A program made the position numbers and the translations under genes. A stretch of DNA of 9,930 bases from Gammaproteobacteria bacterium (GTDB lineage: Bacteria > Pseudomonadota > Gammaproteobacteria > Xanthomonadales > Xanthomonadaceae): contig JAUIJO010000111.1 of assembly GCA_030431185.1 (NCBI GenBank), positions 1 to 9,930 of the forward strand, read 5' to 3'. Position 1 is the stretch's first letter, and every line of letters starts with the position of its first letter. Shown piece by piece: positions 1 to 7,889 of the stretch. The notes below the pieces were generated by a model. It was given only the letters and a program-made list of their open reading frames with translations. It had not been told where the DNA came from and did not search any database.

Positions 1-133
1 CATACCGACCAAAATTATCAAGCAGGCCGGTGTAAGCCCAGGTGACCAGCGCCAGCAGGGCTATCGCCAGGATCTGTCCAGGGTGGAAACGCGGGGCCGG
101 GCCGGCCCCGCGCCGATGCAGCGCATGCATCAT
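1..133 (-). CDS. N-terminus of an unidentified inner-membrane protein, cut by the left edge
   Basis: This open frame is read leftward from a tandem ATG ATG (131-133 and 128-130) and stays open to the window edge, giving 44 visible residues. The first ~20 are basic and rich in Ala, Gly, Pro and Arg. They are followed by a clear hydrophobic segment (ILAIALLALVTWAYTGLL, about residues 21-38) and then polar DNFGRY, so the visible part looks like an N-terminal membrane anchor or first transmembrane helix. The first ATG overlaps by ATGA the stop of the preceding minus-strand frame at 130. The only Shine-Dalgarno-like string is AAGG at 147-150, rather far away, which fits coupling to upstream translation or a weak start. 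The frame has no other ATG, GTG or TTG, so the start is fairly constrained if the gene is real. The Gly/Pro/Ala stretch is encoded by a 23-bp palindrome. No family is recognisable from 44 residues. Confidence 0.55.
   Translation of the reverse strand, partial: MMHALHRRGAGPAPRFHPGQILAIALLALVTWAYTGLLDNFGRY
90..112. repeat. 23-bp perfect palindrome, potential hairpin
   Basis: CGCGGGGCCGG, a single central G, then CCGGCCCCGCG form a perfect inverted repeat of 11 bp per arm. On the minus strand it is followed by TTTCC, so the RNA would look like a short intrinsic terminator of the upstream transcript. It nevertheless lies inside codons 8-15 of the left-edge membrane protein frame. It may therefore attenuate that gene, or simply reflect GC-rich codons for Arg, Gly, Ala and Pro. 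Confidence 0.5.
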
Positions 134-768
134 TTGTCGAGTGCTGCCTTACAAGCCACTGCCGTCTGGGAGCTGCTCGGGACTATGGAATGCGCACTCG
201 AGCTTGGCGTTCCTCCCGCAGGCGTTCCCGTAGTCGATGCTGGCCACGTGGCCACCCGCACCGTGTCATATCGACATCCCGAGAGTGTTGTTCCGGCAGG
301 CAAGCTGCGTGCCAAGCGCGCACTCTTTCGACAAGCCCTCCCCCTCGCCTGAGTCACGAAGATGGACCTGTCGATGATGCCCATGAAAACTTCGCATTCG
401 CCCCTGGCCCGCGCCGCGCCGCGTGCACAAACCCCCGTCTTGCTGGCTTCGGCGATCGCGATATCCAGAGCGATAGGATTCGCCACGATTTCGCCTTCCG
501 ACACCATGCCTTCATGGGCACGTCGCGTATCGGGGTACGCATATTGGTACGTATCGCCCTCCAGGACGCCAGTACCGGTACAACGGCCGCCGCGGACGGT
601 GCCCACGATATAGGCACGCGCCCGACACGAGCGTTCCCGGGACCGGGAGGAACGCGTGGCGATCACCTCACGCCCGTGGGGCGGAAGTTTTGCAGATGGC
701 GCAGGAGGTGGGTCGGCGCTTGCCGCGACGAGAAGGCAGGCCGCCCTCGGGAAAATCCATCCAGACAT
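130..768 (-). CDS. Putative secreted hypothetical protein, probably frameshifted near its C-terminus
   Basis: The frame starts at ATG 768, with AAGGA ten bases upstream, and is open for 212 codons to TGA 130-132. Residues 1-18 (MSGWIFPRAACLLVAASA) look like a signal peptide, so export is likely. The middle part reads as real protein, with ordered stretches such as GDTYQYAYPDTRR and SEGEIVANPIALDIAIAEA and several cysteines in small-residue contexts (GGRC, TGVC, GEC). After FVTQ (near 349) the frame loses its G/C third-position preference and becomes a Ser/Thr/Pro/Ala/Arg-rich string, while the neighbouring frame takes over with coding-like codons. The last ~70 residues given by this frame are thus probably not the ancestral ones. 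An upstream ATG at 861 exists but would put the signal peptide internally. No known family was recognised. It could be an intact lineage-specific protein, a pseudogene, or a sequence with a base-call error. Confidence 0.45.
   Translation of the reverse strand: MSGWIFPRAACLLVAASADPPPAPSAKLPPHGREVIATRSSRSRERSCRARAYIVGTVRGGRCTGTGVLEGDTYQYAYPDTRRAHEGMVSEGEIVANPIALDIAIAEASKTGVCARGAARARGECEVFMGIIDRSIFVTQARGRACRKSARLARSLPAGTTLSGCRYDTVRVATWPASTTGTPAGGTPSSSAHSIVPSSSQTAVACKAALDK
149..345 (-). pseudogene. Apparent true C-terminal frame of the secreted protein, displaced by a frameshift and interrupted by TGA
   Basis: Read one base back relative to the 768-130 frame, this segment encodes GEGLSKECALGTQLACRNN, then LGMSI, a TGA stop at 266-268, then HVASIDYGNACGRNAKLECA and FHSPEQLPDGSGL, ending in TAA at 149-151. 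Most of its codons end in G or C, as in the good genes of the window. It carries four more cysteines (KEC, LAC, NAC, LEC), matching the cysteine-containing character of the upstream part. The switch can be placed at a run of five G on the minus strand (340-344); one additional G would join the two frames. The in-frame TGA would then be a second lesion. This is an inference from codon pattern only. Confidence 0.4.
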
Positions 769-789
769 GCAAACACTATCCTTAGCGTT

Positions 790-826
790 GGGCTTCGTTG
801 CCCCTGGGTGTCGGGCTTCATTGCCC
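790..826. repeat. Intergenic tandem repeat, two copies of GGGCTTCRTTGCCC
   Basis: GGGCTTCGTTGCCC (790-803) and GGGCTTCATTGCCC (813-826) differ at one base and are separated by nine bases. Each copy can fold into a short GGGC/GCCC stem, and the outer GGGC and GCCC can also pair. The element fills much of the 99-bp gap between the GNAT gene and the secreted-protein start. Its GTTGGGCTTCGTTGCCC-like core resembles dispersed REP-type intergenic elements common in GC-rich Gammaproteobacteria. It could act as a transcript-end structure for the GNAT gene. Membership in a genomic repeat family is an inference. Confidence 0.55.
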
Positions 827-867
827 GCGGGGATTCTTGCCGCCGGGTCCTGCGAAGTCAATTCGCC

Positions 868-1353
868 TCAAAACTCCGTTTCAAAGATATGGTATCCGGC
901 ATCATCCATGCCCAGCGCGCGATAGGTGCGCTGGGCATTTTCGTTCTCGCGTTCGACATACAGGCGCAGGCCGACGACGCCGTCGGCGTCGCGGGCCTGC
1001 CGTTCGACGTGGCGGTAGAGCGCGGCGAACACGCCCTGGCGGCGATGCGCTTCGGGTACGTAGACGCTCTGGATCCACCACCATTCGCCGTTGCGCCAGT
1101 CGCTCCACTCGCGCGTCAGCATCAGCGTGCCGACCGGCACCGACAGCACTTCGCGGCCCGCCAGCGGCGCGTCGCGCATGGCGACCAGGTAACGCGCCCT
1201 GGCGGGATCGCCGATCCCTGACTGGACGCCTGCCAGCACGGTGGCCGCGTCCAGGCGCTTGTGCTCGGTTTCCCAGGCCATCGCCGACGCCCACTCCGCG
1301 AGCAGGGGGGCGTCGGCGGGATGGGCATCGCGAATGCGCAGGGGATGGCTCAC
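868..1353 (-). CDS. GNAT family N-acetyltransferase
   Basis: A predicted cytoplasmic acetyl-CoA-dependent N-acetyltransferase of 161 residues; the acceptor cannot be told from sequence. Residues 4-20 (PLRIRDAHPADAPLLAE) are the usual beta1/alpha1 opening of the fold. Residues 93-117 hold motif A, with strand WIQSVYVPEAH followed by the pyrophosphate loop RRQGVF (104-109), a version of R/Q-x-x-G-x-G/A. Residues 131-149 (YVERENENAQRTYRALGM) are motif B, with the typical Asn, Ala, Tyr and Gly-hydrophobic pattern. The length suits a single GNAT domain. The start is GTG (1351-1353), chosen because GAGGAG (1359-1364) lies five bases upstream and no ATG fits better. It begins 17 bp after the sodC stop on the same strand, so it is probably co-transcribed with sodC. 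Family confidence is high; specificity is unknown. Confidence 0.9.
   Translation of the reverse strand: MSHPLRIRDAHPADAPLLAEWASAMAWETEHKRLDAATVLAGVQSGIGDPARARYLVAMRDAPLAGREVLSVPVGTLMLTREWSDWRNGEWWWIQSVYVPEAHRRQGVFAALYRHVERQARDADGVVGLRLYVERENENAQRTYRALGMDDAGYHIFETEF
908..938 (+). other. Terminator-like hairpin within the GNAT gene, antisense orientation
   Basis: ATGCCCAGCGC (908-918) and GCGCTGGGCAT (928-938) form an 11-bp perfect stem with a nine-base loop, followed on the plus strand by TTTCGTT. That is the shape of an intrinsic terminator for plus-strand transcription, but no supported plus-strand gene lies upstream. The arms encode the conserved NAQRTYRALGM of GNAT motif B, so the symmetry may be accidental. 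Confidence 0.3.
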
Positions 1354-1370
1354 GGGCGCTCCTCGCCGGA

Positions 1371-1964
1371 CTACTCGGTGACGTTGATGATGCCGCAGGC
1401 CACGCGCTTGCCGGCGTTGCCGGAGGGCTGGCTGGTGTAGTCGTCGCCGGCGGCATGCACGATCACCGCGCGGCCGGCGACGTCGTTGTACGCGCCGCCG
1501 CCCAGGGTCACGCCCTCGGCGTGCACGTTGACCTGGGCGACGCCCTCGCCGTTGGCATTGATGTTGTCCATGTCGCCGCCATGATGCGCGCCCTGGCCGA
1601 CCCGGCCATGCGGGTCGTCGGAGGGATTGAAATGGCCGCCGGCGCTGCTCGCGTCGACCGCGCTGCAGTCGCCGTTCTCGTGGATATGGATCGCATGCAG
1701 GCTGCCCGGGGTGAGGCCCCCGATCTCGCCGCTCAGGTAGACGCCATCGGCGCCGGGCCGGACGTTGAGCTTGCCGCTCACCAGGCTGGCCGAAGCCGAG
1801 GCGAGGACCACTTCGGCAGCCTTGGCGGTGGACACCGGCGCGGCGGCCGGGGGGGCTTCGGGTTTCGGCGCGGGCGCCGTGCTGCAGGCGGCCAGGAAGC
1901 CCAGGCCGGCCACGGCGGCCAGCGCGAAGCCGGTACGTCGAGCGGTGTAGGAAGAAGCGGTCAT
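1371..1964 (-). CDS. sodC: Superoxide dismutase [Cu-Zn], lipoprotein form
   Basis: SodC dismutates superoxide to hydrogen peroxide and oxygen outside the cytoplasm. The 197-residue protein has a lipoprotein signal peptide with lipobox LAAC (residues 24-27; lipidated Cys27) and a Pro/Ala linker to about residue 45, so it should be membrane-anchored in the periplasm. All metal ligands are visible: copper His93, His95 (HIH), His111 and His170; zinc His111 (GGHFNP), His119, His128 and Asp131 (HHGGD). The disulfide pair Cys100 and Cys190 and the active-site Arg187 (GKRVACG) are present. The start at 1964 is set by AAGGAG (1971-1976) six bases upstream; the frame is open to 2081 but that extension has no ribosome site and would bury the signal peptide. 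A 123-bp gap separates it from ntrC; I saw no convincing -35/-10 pair there. A GNAT gene follows after 17 bp. Confidence 0.95.
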   Translation of the reverse strand: MTASSYTARRTGFALAAVAGLGFLAACSTAPAPKPEAPPAAAPVSTAKAAEVVLASASASLVSGKLNVRPGADGVYLSGEIGGLTPGSLHAIHIHENGDCSAVDASSAGGHFNPSDDPHGRVGQGAHHGGDMDNINANGEGVAQVNVHAEGVTLGGGAYNDVAGRAVIVHAAGDDYTSQPSGNAGKRVACGIINVTE

Positions 1965-2061
1965 GGGTATCTCCTTGCGTTTCGAAGGGAAAACGATGCG
2001 GGCACGGGGCCGGTTGTCAGACCGTACGCAAGGCCGGGTGCAATGCGGGTGAATCGAAGGA

Positions 2062-2077
2062 CGGCGCCGGTGCGCCG
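2062..2077 (-). terminator. Weak terminator-like hairpin after ntrC
   Basis: CGGCGC and GCGCCG form a 6-bp perfect stem with a four-base loop, beginning 10 bases after the ntrC stop. On the minus strand it is followed by TCCTTCGATTC, a poor T tract. It may end the ntrBC transcript, but the stem is short for such a GC-rich genome. Confidence 0.3.
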
Positions 2078-2087
2078 ACACGCGATT

Positions 2088-3502
<1,415 letters not shown>

Positions 3503-3506
<4 letters not shown>

Positions 3507-4552
3507 GCCTCGGTCTCCGTGGCCACCGGGGGCATCGGCAGCAGCAGGGTGAACACGGTGTGGCCGGGCCGGGAGCGATAGGCCAGCGAGCCGCGGTGTT
3601 CGCGCGCCACCTGCTGGGCCAGGGCCAGGCCCAGCCCGCTGCCTTCCGCCCGACCCGACACCAGCGGCAGGAACAGGCGCTCGGCCAGCTCGTCCGGGAT
3701 GCCCCGGCCGTCGTCGATGATCTCGAGCCGCAGGGCCATCGGGTGCACATCCTCGCCGATGCGCACGCCATGCTCGGCACGCGTGCGCAGGCTGACATGG
3801 GTGGCGCCGGCCTCGATCGCGTTGCGGGCGAGGTTCCAGACCGCCTGCACGAGGCGATCGGCATCGCCCATCACGTCGGGCAGGCTGGGATCGTAGTCGC
3901 GCAGGAGGCGCACCGCCCAGCCGGCGTCGCTCTCGGCCAGGCGCAGCACGCGTTCCAGCACGGCATGGATGTTGATCGGCGCGTGCGGGCGGGACGGCGA
4001 TGGACTCAGCAACTGGTCGAGCAGCCCCGTCAGCCGGCCGACTTCGTCTTCGATCAGGCTGATCAGTTCGCGCGACTGCGCATCGTCGATCCGGCGCGCC
4101 AGCAGCTGCGCGGCGCCCTTCAGCCCGGCCAGGGGATTGCGCAGCTCGTGCGCGAGGCCCTTCAGCGAGGCCGAGAGGGCCGAAGGCAGGAGCAGCGCGG
4201 GATCGTCGCCGGGGAACTCGTCGACCGGATGCGCCTCCATGCGCCAGCCGCCGTCGGCGCCGCGGGTGAGCCAGAGATCGGCGAAGCATTCGTCATGGTC
4301 GGTGAAGCGCAGGCGGGCACGGCGCACGCGCAGGGGCGCGTCCACTTCCGCGGGACGGCCCAAGGCCTCGACCAGGCGACCATCGCCGGCGTCGAGCGCG
4401 GCCAGCGGCCAGTCTTTCAGGCGACGCGCACCGACGCCCAGCCAGCGCGACATCGCGGCATTCGAACCGACGATCCGACCGCTCCCGTCGCTCCATGCCA
4501 TGGGCGTCGTCAGGCTGTCGAACGGGGCTTCAGGGGGGACGCTCGGGACCAT
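3503..4552 (-). CDS. ntrB: Nitrogen regulation sensor histidine kinase/phosphatase NtrB (NR-II)
   Basis: NtrB is the cytoplasmic kinase/phosphatase that sets NtrC phosphorylation and is controlled by P-II proteins. The 349 residues match the family. Residues ~10-120 form a PAS-like sensor (FDSLTTPMAWSDGSG opening). The H box LKGLAHELRNPLAG contains phospho-accepting His135. RDYDPSLP (218-225) is typical of NtrB. The ATPase domain has an N box (QAVWNLARNAIEA, 236-248), G1 DDGRGIP (280-286) and G2 GSGLGLALA (304-312). There is no transmembrane segment. The start at 4552 is the first ATG in frame, with a TAA four codons upstream; Met18 lacks a ribosome site and would cut the PAS. There is almost no Shine-Dalgarno sequence, and the A of the ATG is the last base of a 19-bp NtrC-type operator, so the leader may be very short. 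It is divergent from the glycosyltransferase gene. Confidence 0.96.
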
Positions 4553-4570
4553 TGCACCATCTTAGTGCAA
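4552..4570. promoter_or_regulatory. NtrC-type operator between ntrB and the GT41 gene
   Basis: TTGCACCATCTTAGTGCAA is an interrupted palindrome whose inner 17 bases fit the enteric NtrC consensus TGCACYA-N3-TRGTGCA at every defined position. It occupies nearly half of the 41-bp divergent gap: it touches the ntrB initiation codon on one side and ends 23 bases before the glycosyltransferase ATG on the other. In E. coli a comparable site at the ntrB (glnL) promoter mediates NtrC repression. Here the position, too close to either gene for a sigma-54 enhancer, suggests repression or autoregulation by NtrC. On the minus strand CTATCG (4578-4583) just upstream could be a poor -10. Binding itself is inferred. 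Confidence 0.75.
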
Positions 4571-4593
4571 GGCGGGAACGATAGACTCCCCGG

Positions 4594-6390
4594 ATGGACC
4601 ACACCGCCGTCGCACAGGCCCAGCAGATGCTCCGTGGTGGAGACGTGGGGGCCGCCATCCGCCACCTCCGCCCCGCGCTGGACGCGAACCCGCCGCCCCC
4701 GCTTTCGCTCAAGCTGCTCGCCCGGCTGGCCCTGCACCAGCAGGACACCGCGCTTGCCGCCCAAGCGCTGCAGGCGGCCCTGGCGGCACACCCCGACGAC
4801 GCCGAACTGCATGCGCTCCGCGCCGCGGCGGCGAAGATCGCCGGCGATCCCGAGGCGCTGGAGGATGCTGCGCGTCGCGCCGTCGCGCTCGACCCCGGCG
4901 AGCCGTTGGCGACCGCGTTGCTGACCGAAGCCCTGCGCGACCGCTTGCGGATCGGGGCGGCCATCGAAGTGGCCAGCGCCTGCCTGGCGCGACGTCCGGA
5001 CGACTGGGGCACCCTGCTCGCACGTGCCGATGCACTGCAGTTCGCCGGCGAAGCCGCGGCTGCCGAGCGCGACGCCCGCCATGCCGCGCGGGGTGGAGGC
5101 TCACTGCAGGCCTTGCAGATGGCGTGTTCGAGCCTGCTGTACCTGGACGAGCCGGTCGCAACGCCGCCCGCCGGCCCCGGGCCCGCCGGCGATGCTGGAG
5201 ACGCACCCGGGTCGCCGCCCGCGATCGCCACGGTCATGCAACGCCACCGGCAGGTCGCGGGTAGCGTCCCGCCGCTGAGGCTGCCGCCGTTGCCGCCGCG
5301 TGGGAGCGGCGGGGATGCCGGCAGGCCGCTGCGCGTGGCACTGCTGTCGCCCGACCTTCGCCGCCATCCCGTGGGACAGTTCGTCGAACCGCTGCTGGCC
5401 GCCTGGGACCGCAGGCGCATCCATCCGTTCTGCTACAGCGATGGCGCCGCCGATGCGACCAGCCACCGGCTGAGGGCGCGATGCGCGGACTGGCGCGACA
5501 TCCGGGGCCAGGCCGACATGCGCGTCGTCCAGCGCCTGCGCGAGGACCGCATCGACGTGCTGCTCGACCTGGCCGGTCACACCCATGGCAGCCGGCCACA
5601 GGTACTGGCGTCGCGCTGCGTGCCCCGTCAGTTCACCTACCTGGGGTACCTGTTCGACACCGGTTTCGACCCTTGCGATGGCGTCATCGGCGATGCCTTC
5701 AACCTGCCGCCGGGCACCGGTTCGGCGCGGCATCCGTTGCGGCTGCCGGGCAGCTTCCTGTGCCACCTGCCGCCGGAAGACGCTCCGCCCGTGGCGACCC
5801 GCCCCCTTCGCGGCGACGTCGTGTTCGGCAGCTTCAACCACCTGGCCAAGCTGTCACCGCGCACCGTCGCGCTGTGGAGCCGCACCCTCACTGCCCTGCC
5901 GGGCGCGCGGCTGGTCCTGTGCGCGCTCGGGCTGGCCGACGCCGACACCCGCCAACGCATCCAGGCGCGCTTCGAGGCCGCCGGACTGCCGGGCCACCGC
6001 CTGGAGCTGCGGCCCCCGGTCACCTCCAGCCTGCCGGCCTTCCTCGCCCAGTACGCCGACATCGACATCGCGCTCGACCCGCTTCCGTTCAACGGGGGCA
6101 CCACGACGCTTCAGGCCCTCTGGCAGGGCGTGCCGGTGCTGACCCTCCCCGGCGAACGCATGGCCGCGCGAAGCGGCCTGTCGATCCTGTCCGCGGCGGG
6201 CCTCGACGCGTGGGTCGCCCGGGATGAAGCGGACTTCGTCGCGCGTGCCCGCGAGCTGGCGGGCGATGCCGACGCCCGCGCGACATGGCGCCACGCCCTC
6301 CGGGATCGACTGCGCGATGCCGGCAGCTGCGACGCGGGGCGTTTCGCCGCCGCGTTCGCCGACCTGCTGGACGAGGCGGCCAGATCCTGA
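4594..6390 (+). CDS. TPR-containing O-GlcNAc transferase-like glycosyltransferase (GT41)
   Basis: A predicted cytoplasmic GT41 enzyme, related to eukaryotic OGT/SPINDLY and the Xanthomonas OGT homologue, transferring a nucleotide-sugar unit to protein Ser/Thr; donor and targets are unknown here. Residues 1-185 are Ala-rich helical pairs resembling degenerate tetratricopeptide repeats (e.g. LARLALHQQDTALAAQALQA). Residues ~188-245 are a Pro/Gly/Ala linker. The catalytic half opens with RVALLSPDLRRHPVGQF (247-263, conserved His-Pro), then LAGHTHGSRPQVLASR (326-341) and LGYLFDTG. The nucleotide-binding lobe has FGSFNHLAKLSP (411-422, with Lys419 aligned to the OGT catalytic lysine) and DIALDPLPFNGGTTTLQALW (491-510), followed by a GVPVLTLPGERMAARSG loop. 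At 598 residues it has far fewer TPRs than human OGT. The ATG at 4594 has only a weak, distant GGCGGGA. The gene runs opposite to its nitrogen-regulation neighbours. Confidence 0.88.
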   Translation: MDHTAVAQAQQMLRGGDVGAAIRHLRPALDANPPPPLSLKLLARLALHQQDTALAAQALQAALAAHPDDAELHALRAAAAKIAGDPEALEDAARRAVALDPGEPLATALLTEALRDRLRIGAAIEVASACLARRPDDWGTLLARADALQFAGEAAAAERDARHAARGGGSLQALQMACSSLLYLDEPVATPPAGPGPAGDAGDAPGSPPAIATVMQRHRQVAGSVPPLRLPPLPPRGSGGDAGRPLRVALLSPDLRRHPVGQFVEPLLAAWDRRRIHPFCYSDGAADATSHRLRARCADWRDIRGQADMRVVQRLREDRIDVLLDLAGHTHGSRPQVLASRCVPRQFTYLGYLFDTGFDPCDGVIGDAFNLPPGTGSARHPLRLPGSFLCHLPPEDAPPVATRPLRGDVVFGSFNHLAKLSPRTVALWSRTLTALPGARLVLCALGLADADTRQRIQARFEAAGLPGHRLELRPPVTSSLPAFLAQYADIDIALDPLPFNGGTTTLQALWQGVPVLTLPGERMAARSGLSILSAAGLDAWVARDEADFVARARELAGDADARATWRHALRDRLRDAGSCDAGRFAAAFADLLDEAARS

Positions 6391-6411
6391 CCGCCCCGTC
6401 GTTCCATCCGT

Positions 6412-6442
6412 GCATCCGGGCGACCTGCCGTCGCCCGGATGC
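6412..6442. terminator. Bidirectional terminator between the convergent GT41 gene and amtB
   Basis: GCATCCGGGCGA (6412-6423) and TCGCCCGGATGC (6431-6442) make a 12-bp perfect stem with a seven-base loop. It sits 21 bases past the glycosyltransferase stop and 9 bases past the amtB stop, the only space between the two gene ends. Neither side has a strong T tract, so termination may be imperfect or assisted. Confidence 0.75.
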
Positions 6443-6451
6443 CTTGCCGCA

Positions 6452-7867
6452 TCAACCCTCGTAGGCGGACTCGCCATGCGAGGTGATGTCGAGGCCCTCG
6501 CGCTCGGATTCCTCCGGCACGCGCAGCCCCACCGTCACCTTGACCAGCATGAAGGCGGCCAGCGATACCACGGCCGACCAGACGATGGTGACGACCACGC
6601 TCAGGACCTGCACGCCGACCTGCGAGCCGATGGAGAAGTCGTCGCCGCCGGTGCCGCCCAGCGACGGTGCGGTGAACACACCGGTCAGGACCGCGCCGAT
6701 GATGCCGCCCAGGCCATGCACGCCGAACACGTCCAGCGAATCGTCGGCATTGAGCAGCTTCTTGAGCCCGGTCACGCCCCACACGCAGATCGCACCGGCG
6801 AGCAGGCCGATGATGATCGCGCCCATCGGCCCGACCGAACCGCAGGCCGGGGTGATCGCGACGAGCCCCGCGACCACGCCCGAGGCGCCGCCGAGCATCG
6901 ACGGCTTGCCCTTCAGCACGGCTTCGACGCCGCTCCATGCGAGCGCCGCGGCGGCCGGTGCCAGCAGGGTGTTGAGGAAGGCCAGGGTCGCGCCCGACGT
7001 CGCTTCCAGGTTGGAGCCGGCGTTGAAGCCGAACCAGCCCACCCACAGCAGCGAGGCCCCGACCATGCAGAAGGTGAGGCTGTGCGGCTTGATCGCCTCG
7101 CGCCCGTAGCCGGTGCGCTTGCCGACCAGCCACGCGCCCACGAGGCCCGCGACGCCCGCGTTGATGTGCACGACGGTGCCGCCGGCGAAGTCCAGAGCGC
7201 CCTTGTCGAGCAGGTAGCCGCCCGCGCCCCAGACCATGTGCGCGATGGGCAGGTAGGCGAAGGTGAACCAGAGCACCGAGAACAGCAGCACCGCGCGGAA
7301 CAGGATGCGCTCGGCGAACGAGCCCACGATCAGGGCCGCGGTGATGCCGGCGAAGGTCGCCTGGAAGGCGATGAACGCATACTCGGGCAGCTTCACGTTG
7401 TCGGTGAAGGTATCGGCCAGCGAGTCGGGCGTGACCCCGGCCAGGAACAGCTTGTCGAAGCCGGCGATGAAGGTGCCCTCGCCGCCGAAGGCGAGCGAGT
7501 AGCCGTAGATCGCCCACAGCAGCACGATCACGGAGAACACCGCCAGCACCTGCATCAGCACCGACAGCACGTTCTTGGCGCGCACCAGGCCGCCATAGAA
7601 CAGGGCCAGGCCGGGAACGGTCATCAGCAGGACGAGCAGGGTCGACGTCATCAACCAGGCCACGTCGCCCTTGTCCACGATCGGGGCGACCGCGTCGGCC
7701 GCGGCGCTGGCGACATCCGCCGCCTGGGCCAGGTCGACGTCCTGCGCATGGGCACCGCCCGCGAGGGCGAGCAGGGCGAGCGGCAGGGTGGTCGCGGCCA
7801 CGCGGGGCCATGGGCGTGCGGTGCGTGCAGGCGTCCCCCGACGCGGCAGCGGTGTTTCGGCGTTCAT
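6452..7867 (-). CDS. amtB: Ammonium transporter AmtB
   Basis: AmtB is the trimeric inner-membrane ammonium channel, closed by unmodified GlnK. The 471-residue precursor has a long N-terminus with a cleavable signal peptide (hydrophobic 23-38, likely cut after GGAHA at residue 41), then about eleven transmembrane helices. Diagnostic segments are PGLALFYGGLVRAKN (85-99), GGTVVHINAGVAGLVGA (229-245) with pore His234, WVGWFGFNAGS (275-285) and DVFGVHGLGGIIGAVLTG (379-396) with the second pore His384. The C-terminal tail VPEESEREGLDITSHGE is the cytoplasmic region where GlnK docks. The start at 7867 is chosen for GAGG (7874-7877) six bases upstream; in-frame ATGs at 7879 and 7903 lack a ribosome site, and the latter lies inside glnK. 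It follows glnK after 22 bp, the usual glnK-amtB pairing. Confidence 0.97.
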   Translation of the reverse strand: MNAETPLPRRGTPARTARPWPRVAATTLPLALLALAGGAHAQDVDLAQAADVASAAADAVAPIVDKGDVAWLMTSTLLVLLMTVPGLALFYGGLVRAKNVLSVLMQVLAVFSVIVLLWAIYGYSLAFGGEGTFIAGFDKLFLAGVTPDSLADTFTDNVKLPEYAFIAFQATFAGITAALIVGSFAERILFRAVLLFSVLWFTFAYLPIAHMVWGAGGYLLDKGALDFAGGTVVHINAGVAGLVGAWLVGKRTGYGREAIKPHSLTFCMVGASLLWVGWFGFNAGSNLEATSGATLAFLNTLLAPAAAALAWSGVEAVLKGKPSMLGGASGVVAGLVAITPACGSVGPMGAIIIGLLAGAICVWGVTGLKKLLNADDSLDVFGVHGLGGIIGAVLTGVFTAPSLGGTGGDDFSIGSQVGVQVLSVVVTIVWSAVVSLAAFMLVKVTVGLRVPEESEREGLDITSHGESAYEG

Positions 7868-7889
7868 GGCGGACCTCATGGTTTCAGTG

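Noticed and set aside
190..1221. A 343-codon plus-strand open frame over the left end
   Set aside because: It has no ribosome site and an Arg/His-rich composition, and its right part is antisense to the certain GNAT gene.
1965..2081. Longer sodC start at 2081
   Set aside because: The added residues are basic and non-conserved, while AAGGAG sits ideally before the ATG at 1964, which begins directly with a lipoprotein signal.
3507..4289. N-terminal extension of the ntrC frame to 4289
   Set aside because: The extension is an Arg/Pro/Ala-rich shadow of ntrB. The receiver domain starts exactly at the ATG at 3506, which overlaps the ntrB stop as ATGA.
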